Shown piece after piece: positions 60,182 through 64,000 of a stretch of 64,000 nt of DNA. How positions within the stretch are numbered: the stretch's first letter is position 1; every line of letters starts with the position of its first letter. A model generated the notes under the pieces. It saw only the letters and a program-made list of their open reading frames with translations. It did no database searches and was not told the DNA's origin. This DNA is from Cryphonectria parasitica EP155 (Eukaryota; Ascomycota; Sordariomycetes; Diaporthales; Cryphonectriaceae). The stretch lies in contig NW_024468910.1 in NCBI RefSeq assembly GCF_011745365.1, positions 4,678,068-4,742,067 on the forward strand, written 5' to 3'. The translations under genes were made by a program, and so were the position numbers.

Positions 60182-62296
60182 ATACAGAATATAATAGCTT
60201 CTTCAGAAATCTCTTCATTCTTATACATTCCTACTCAGAAAGAACTAATCAACCAGATATACTAGCTTATTCAGTATATTTAAAATCTATACAAATAATA
60301 GTAAGCTCAAAGCGCTATTATTACTAACTAATAAGCTTAACTAGCTTAACAAGCTTAGCAGATATACTTTATCTTTACAATTACTAATAATGCTGGAAAA
60401 ATATACAAAATAAATAAGCTTGCTATATATAATAGCAATTAAAAGATACTATATAGATTTCTTACTTACTGCAGAGCATACTTTTTGTATTATATAACTC
60501 AGTTTACTATAAAATCTAAGAAGATTATTCTTATAGAAACTTGTTTCAAAAAGAATGCTCTCATCTAGTATAAGCTTTCTCTATATAACTATTTGAAGTA
60601 TTAGAATAATTCTGATATATATATTCAGAATATTAAGAATATATTCAATTCTTTTAAAAGCTTTAAGAAAGCTTTTAAGAAAATCTTTAGCAATTCTAAC
60701 AAAGAATGCATTACAGCTTAGCAGCTTATAAATCTTAAGCAGATTAAATCAGCTTCTGCTTATATAATTAGATTTAAGCAACTCTTAGTAAAACTTCTAT
60801 AGAAAGATAAGAATCTTATAAAGCATTATTATAAGGGATTCAAGAATAATATTAAGAATGAAATCTTCAAGCAGAATTAGCTAGAGAACTTTGCAATATT
60901 CTCCAACTAAGCAATCTGCATTAATAATTATCTTTATAAGCAACAGATGGAAAAGTTTAAGAAAGAAGGAAATCAGACTTAGAGATTTCCAGCTAATACA
61001 AGCAAGAAACTTTAATATAAAAATAGCAGTTAATAAAGCAGTACAGCTCAGAGCAGCACTATATATGCTAGCTTTATAAAGCTTAATACAGCTAACAAGC
61101 AGTACAGCAGGAAGAATAGTATTACTTGCTACAACTGCAATAAACAGGAATATATAATATACAACTACTATTAACTCTGGAAAAATAAATAGCAACTAGT
61201 TCAGAAAGAATGCTAGATAAATATTACTCAGCAATAGAAACTTAATTAACTAAGCAAAAATATCTCCTTAGAGCAAGTATTGAATTCTATTAATTATAAA
61301 AGTCTTAGCTAAACATTCTGCTATAACAATAACTGCTTAATACATCTCTTGAGTAAGAAAGATTTAGAATAATTCTCTTAGAAATCTAAATGCTATAAGT
61401 AGATAGTAATAGCAGAATAAGAATATATGCTTAGTGCAACTATAAGCAGCAGCAATTCGAACTGCTTTAGTATTACTGAATAAAGCATTCAAGCATTAAA
61501 AGAAGAGCTTAGTAATAATACTTTTTATTATTCTCTATTATTTATACTAAGCATTATAATCAGAGATATGAATAAGGAATGATATTCTCTTGGTTATTAA
61601 TATGAATATCTGAATAATGCTGAAAATGCTTCTTAAGTAATAGAATTTAGCTAGGATAAACGATTCAACGATTCACTAGGATTTCCTGTATATAATGAAC
61701 TCAGCAAGCTTAAGAGAAAGTTTCTCTTTAGTATTGAGTGAAGCAAGGAAATAATATGGATTAAATATTTCATTTATAGAATAGAGCTAGAGAAGCTTTT
61801 TACTTATATTTCCTTGCAAAATATCAAAGTATAACCAGATGAGAATCCTCGAATTAGCTCATTTTACAATCTATACTACAAACTAGCATGAATCTCCTGC
61901 ATCTATCATAGCTGCAAAACGCATTTTTCAGAGAAGATATAATATGAATGATTTCCTGTTAGAAAACTAGAACAAATTCTTCAGGCAGTAAAGGAATAAA
62001 AGCTTTACTTCAGAAAAGTTCTCAACAAATAGCACTATAATGCATATATCGAACTATTAAACAACTGCTTCATATAATGCATAAATAAGAAGATAAAATA
62101 ATAGCAATACAAAACAGTATTCTGTATAATTTATATTAATAATAAGATTAGCAACTAGCATTAATAGAATAAAAACTAGAAATAATAATAATATAAGCAA
62201 AAGCAAGCTAAGAAGCTTGCTTGAAAAGCAGCAAAGCAAGCTTAGAAGAAGAATAAGCAGTTTTTAACAGCTTTAAAAGAATAGAATCGCTTATAA
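60182..62296 (+). pseudogene. gag: gag of element H
   Basis: 705 codons from ATA 60182 to TAA 62294-62296. Zinc knuckle from 61127 (CYNCNKQEYIIYN, last Cys TAC). Second Cys cluster from 61319 keeps its His (CYNNNCLIH). RIP stops only. Confidence 0.85.
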
Positions 62297-64000
62297 AGGA
62301 ATTGCAGATAATTAGATCAGAATAATTCCTATATAAAGCTTTTAAAGCAAACTATGCTTATATTAAGCTCAACATATATATTTAAGAATATAAATATAGC
62401 ATACTATTGAATAGTAACATTCAGAAAAACTTTATATTCTTACATATCATTAATTAAGCATAATTACAATAGAAATAAAAAAGATGCTTATATACTCTTA
62501 ATACTATAAAGAAACAATCTGTTTCATACAATTAAGAAATAATCAACAAGAAAACTAATCATTTATCTATCTTAATTCAAGAATGTATAATTAAGATTTC
62601 TTTTAATATTATAAATATAATATAGCATGAGCTAATTATAAAACTTTTATAGCTCAAAGAGCATAATTCTCGAATCAATTGAACTACTAGCTAGATCTTA
62701 TAAGAACAAGCTATATTCAAAGAAATAATTATAATCAATAATACAGAATAAAAATTAGTTATTAAAGAATACTCAGAAAAAGAAGCTTTATATAACTTCA
62801 TATATACTTTCAAGTTAGCAGAACTAGCAATTCAAAGAGAAGAACCTAGTAATAAGCGAATCCAGATAGTGCTAGAATGCTAACAGATTAGCAAAACAAC
62901 AGAAGCAAGGCTTTCAGCAAATCAGTTCACTCCGGAGCAATAAGAAGAAGCTTTAGAAAGTGAATTATAGATTTATACAAGAAAAATCTTAGAATTAAGC
63001 TCTCAAGCGCTCAGTTCAGCTTAGAACAAATGCTTAAAACTCTTAAAAACATTATCAAAAACAACAAACGAAAAGAAGTATGCTTAATAGTATTTACTAT
63101 TCCTCCAGATAGCAGAAACAATATATAAATTAGAACTAATACTTGCAAACTTATTATAAGAATACTACAAATTCAAGAAATTATTTCAAGAAGAATTGAA
63201 TATAGAATTATTAGAATACAGCTTATATAATCACGAGATCCTATTACAAGAAGGGAAATAGCTTAAATTTTTTCTTATCTACAGATTAGATAAAGCATAA
63301 TTAGAAGCACTTAGGAAGTATCTTAATAAAAATCTCAAAAAGAAATATATATAATTATTACAATTATTAGCAGAATATTCTATTCTGTTTATACTAAAAA
63401 AGAATAGCAAGCTTAAGCTATATATTAATTATAGATAACTCAATAATATTATAATCAAAAACTAATACTTATTATTACTTATTAAGAAATTATAAGATAA
63501 GCTATAAGGAGTATAGTAGTTTATAGTTCTAAATCTAAAAAAAGCTTATAATCTGATTAGAATAAAGAAAGAAGAAGAATAAAAAACTGCTTTCAGAATA
63601 TGCTATGAATATTATAAATATTTGATTATATTCTTCAGCTTAATAAATGCTTTAGCTTTATTCTAGAAAATAATCAATCATATTCTATATAAGCATCTGA
63701 ATCAATTTATTATTGCTTATCTCAATAATATTCTTATTTACTCTTGAATACTAGAAGAATATAAGAAATATATGAAAATAGTATTACAAATACTTTAGAA
63801 TGCGAAACTTCTTATAAAATCTGCAAAGAATTACTTTTATATACAAAAAATTAATTATTTCGAATTTATAATTAAGCTAGAATGCATTAAACTATAGAAG
63901 AATAAGATAAAAGCTATTAAGAACTAGCTAATTTCTAGAAATATTAGAAATATTAGGTTTTTTCTTAAATATATCAACTTTTACAAGCAGTTTATCAAGA
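62254..64000 (+). pseudogene. pol: pol of element H, protease and RT (partial)
   Basis: -1 frame relative to gag. Protease ILLNSN at 62401, RT box YLNNIL at 63718 in the same frame, ending in the RT thumb at the window edge. Confidence 0.85.

Larger units (their letters stand above)
59688..64000 (+). mobile_element. Element H: chromovirus, 5' part to RT
   Basis: 5' LTR, primer site, gag, protease and RT; leaves the window inside RT. Inserted in the integrase of I; the flanking TATAA (59683-59687) should recur beyond the window. Confidence 0.9.

Noticed and set aside
60881..61195. Recurrent hydrophobic frames antisense to gag (also 13739-13945, 26630-26944, 29098-29361, 42144-42350).
   Set aside because: They mirror the zinc-knuckle region of gag. 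Their composition follows from the complementary strand, and they lack their own conserved start or stop pattern.

Overview
This window is a transposon graveyard from a eukaryote, most likely a filamentous (Pezizomycotina) ascomycete. It is AT-rich and packed with copies of one Ty3/gypsy chromovirus family (Gag, protease, RT, RNase H, integrase, C-terminal chromodomain). Copies differ mainly by C-to-T and G-to-A transitions: Gln and Trp codons have become TAA, TAG or TGA, the RT box reads YLNNIL, and frames are mostly free of indels. That is the signature of repeat-induced point mutation (RIP). I see no intact host gene, tRNA, rRNA or CRISPR.

Layout. Element A (+) runs 1-6881 and carries an unrelated 2,678-bp non-autonomous LTR element (761-3438) made of tandem arrays, inserted in its RT. 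A less AT-rich island follows (6882-8139). Element A' (+, 5'-truncated, 8140-20298) has complete element B (12446-19886) inside its 3' LTR. From 20299 to 56696 lies a five-level nest: G(-) contains F(-), which contains C(-), which contains D(+), which contains complete element E(+, 27847-35349). Then come a divergent gag fragment J (+), a divergent solo-like LTR K (-), a short non-repetitive island (57860-58189), a pol fragment I (+) and element H (+, 59688 to the window end) inserted in I. Equal-length LTR pairs, 5-bp target duplications and reading frames that rejoin exactly when the insert is removed support six of the seven internal insertions (TRIM, B, C, D, E, F).

Full elements are about 7.4-7.5 kb: LTR (439-464 bp), Gag of about 705 codons starting at a conserved ATA (probably a RIP-mutated ATG), Pol in the -1 frame relative to Gag, then a third gene and the 3' LTR. 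The third gene is the main discovery. It lies on the strand opposite to Gag-Pol, between Pol and the 3' LTR, encodes about 190-225 residues, and its stop codon overlaps the Pol stop codon tail-to-tail in most copies. It is present in seven copies and partly in an eighth. It has a Cys cluster, a central coiled coil and an acidic C-terminal part with an FDWNSV-like motif. In E, and in decayed form in B, a short spliceosomal-type intron interrupts it at the same place and phase, which shows it is transcribed and spliced on the antisense strand. I recognise no family for it.

How the parts work together: the chromodomain probably steers integration into heterochromatin, giving the nesting; RIP then inactivates each copy. 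The least damaged copy is the innermost, E. The antisense gene and the U3 part of the LTR are the most divergent modules between copies, while Pol is shared.
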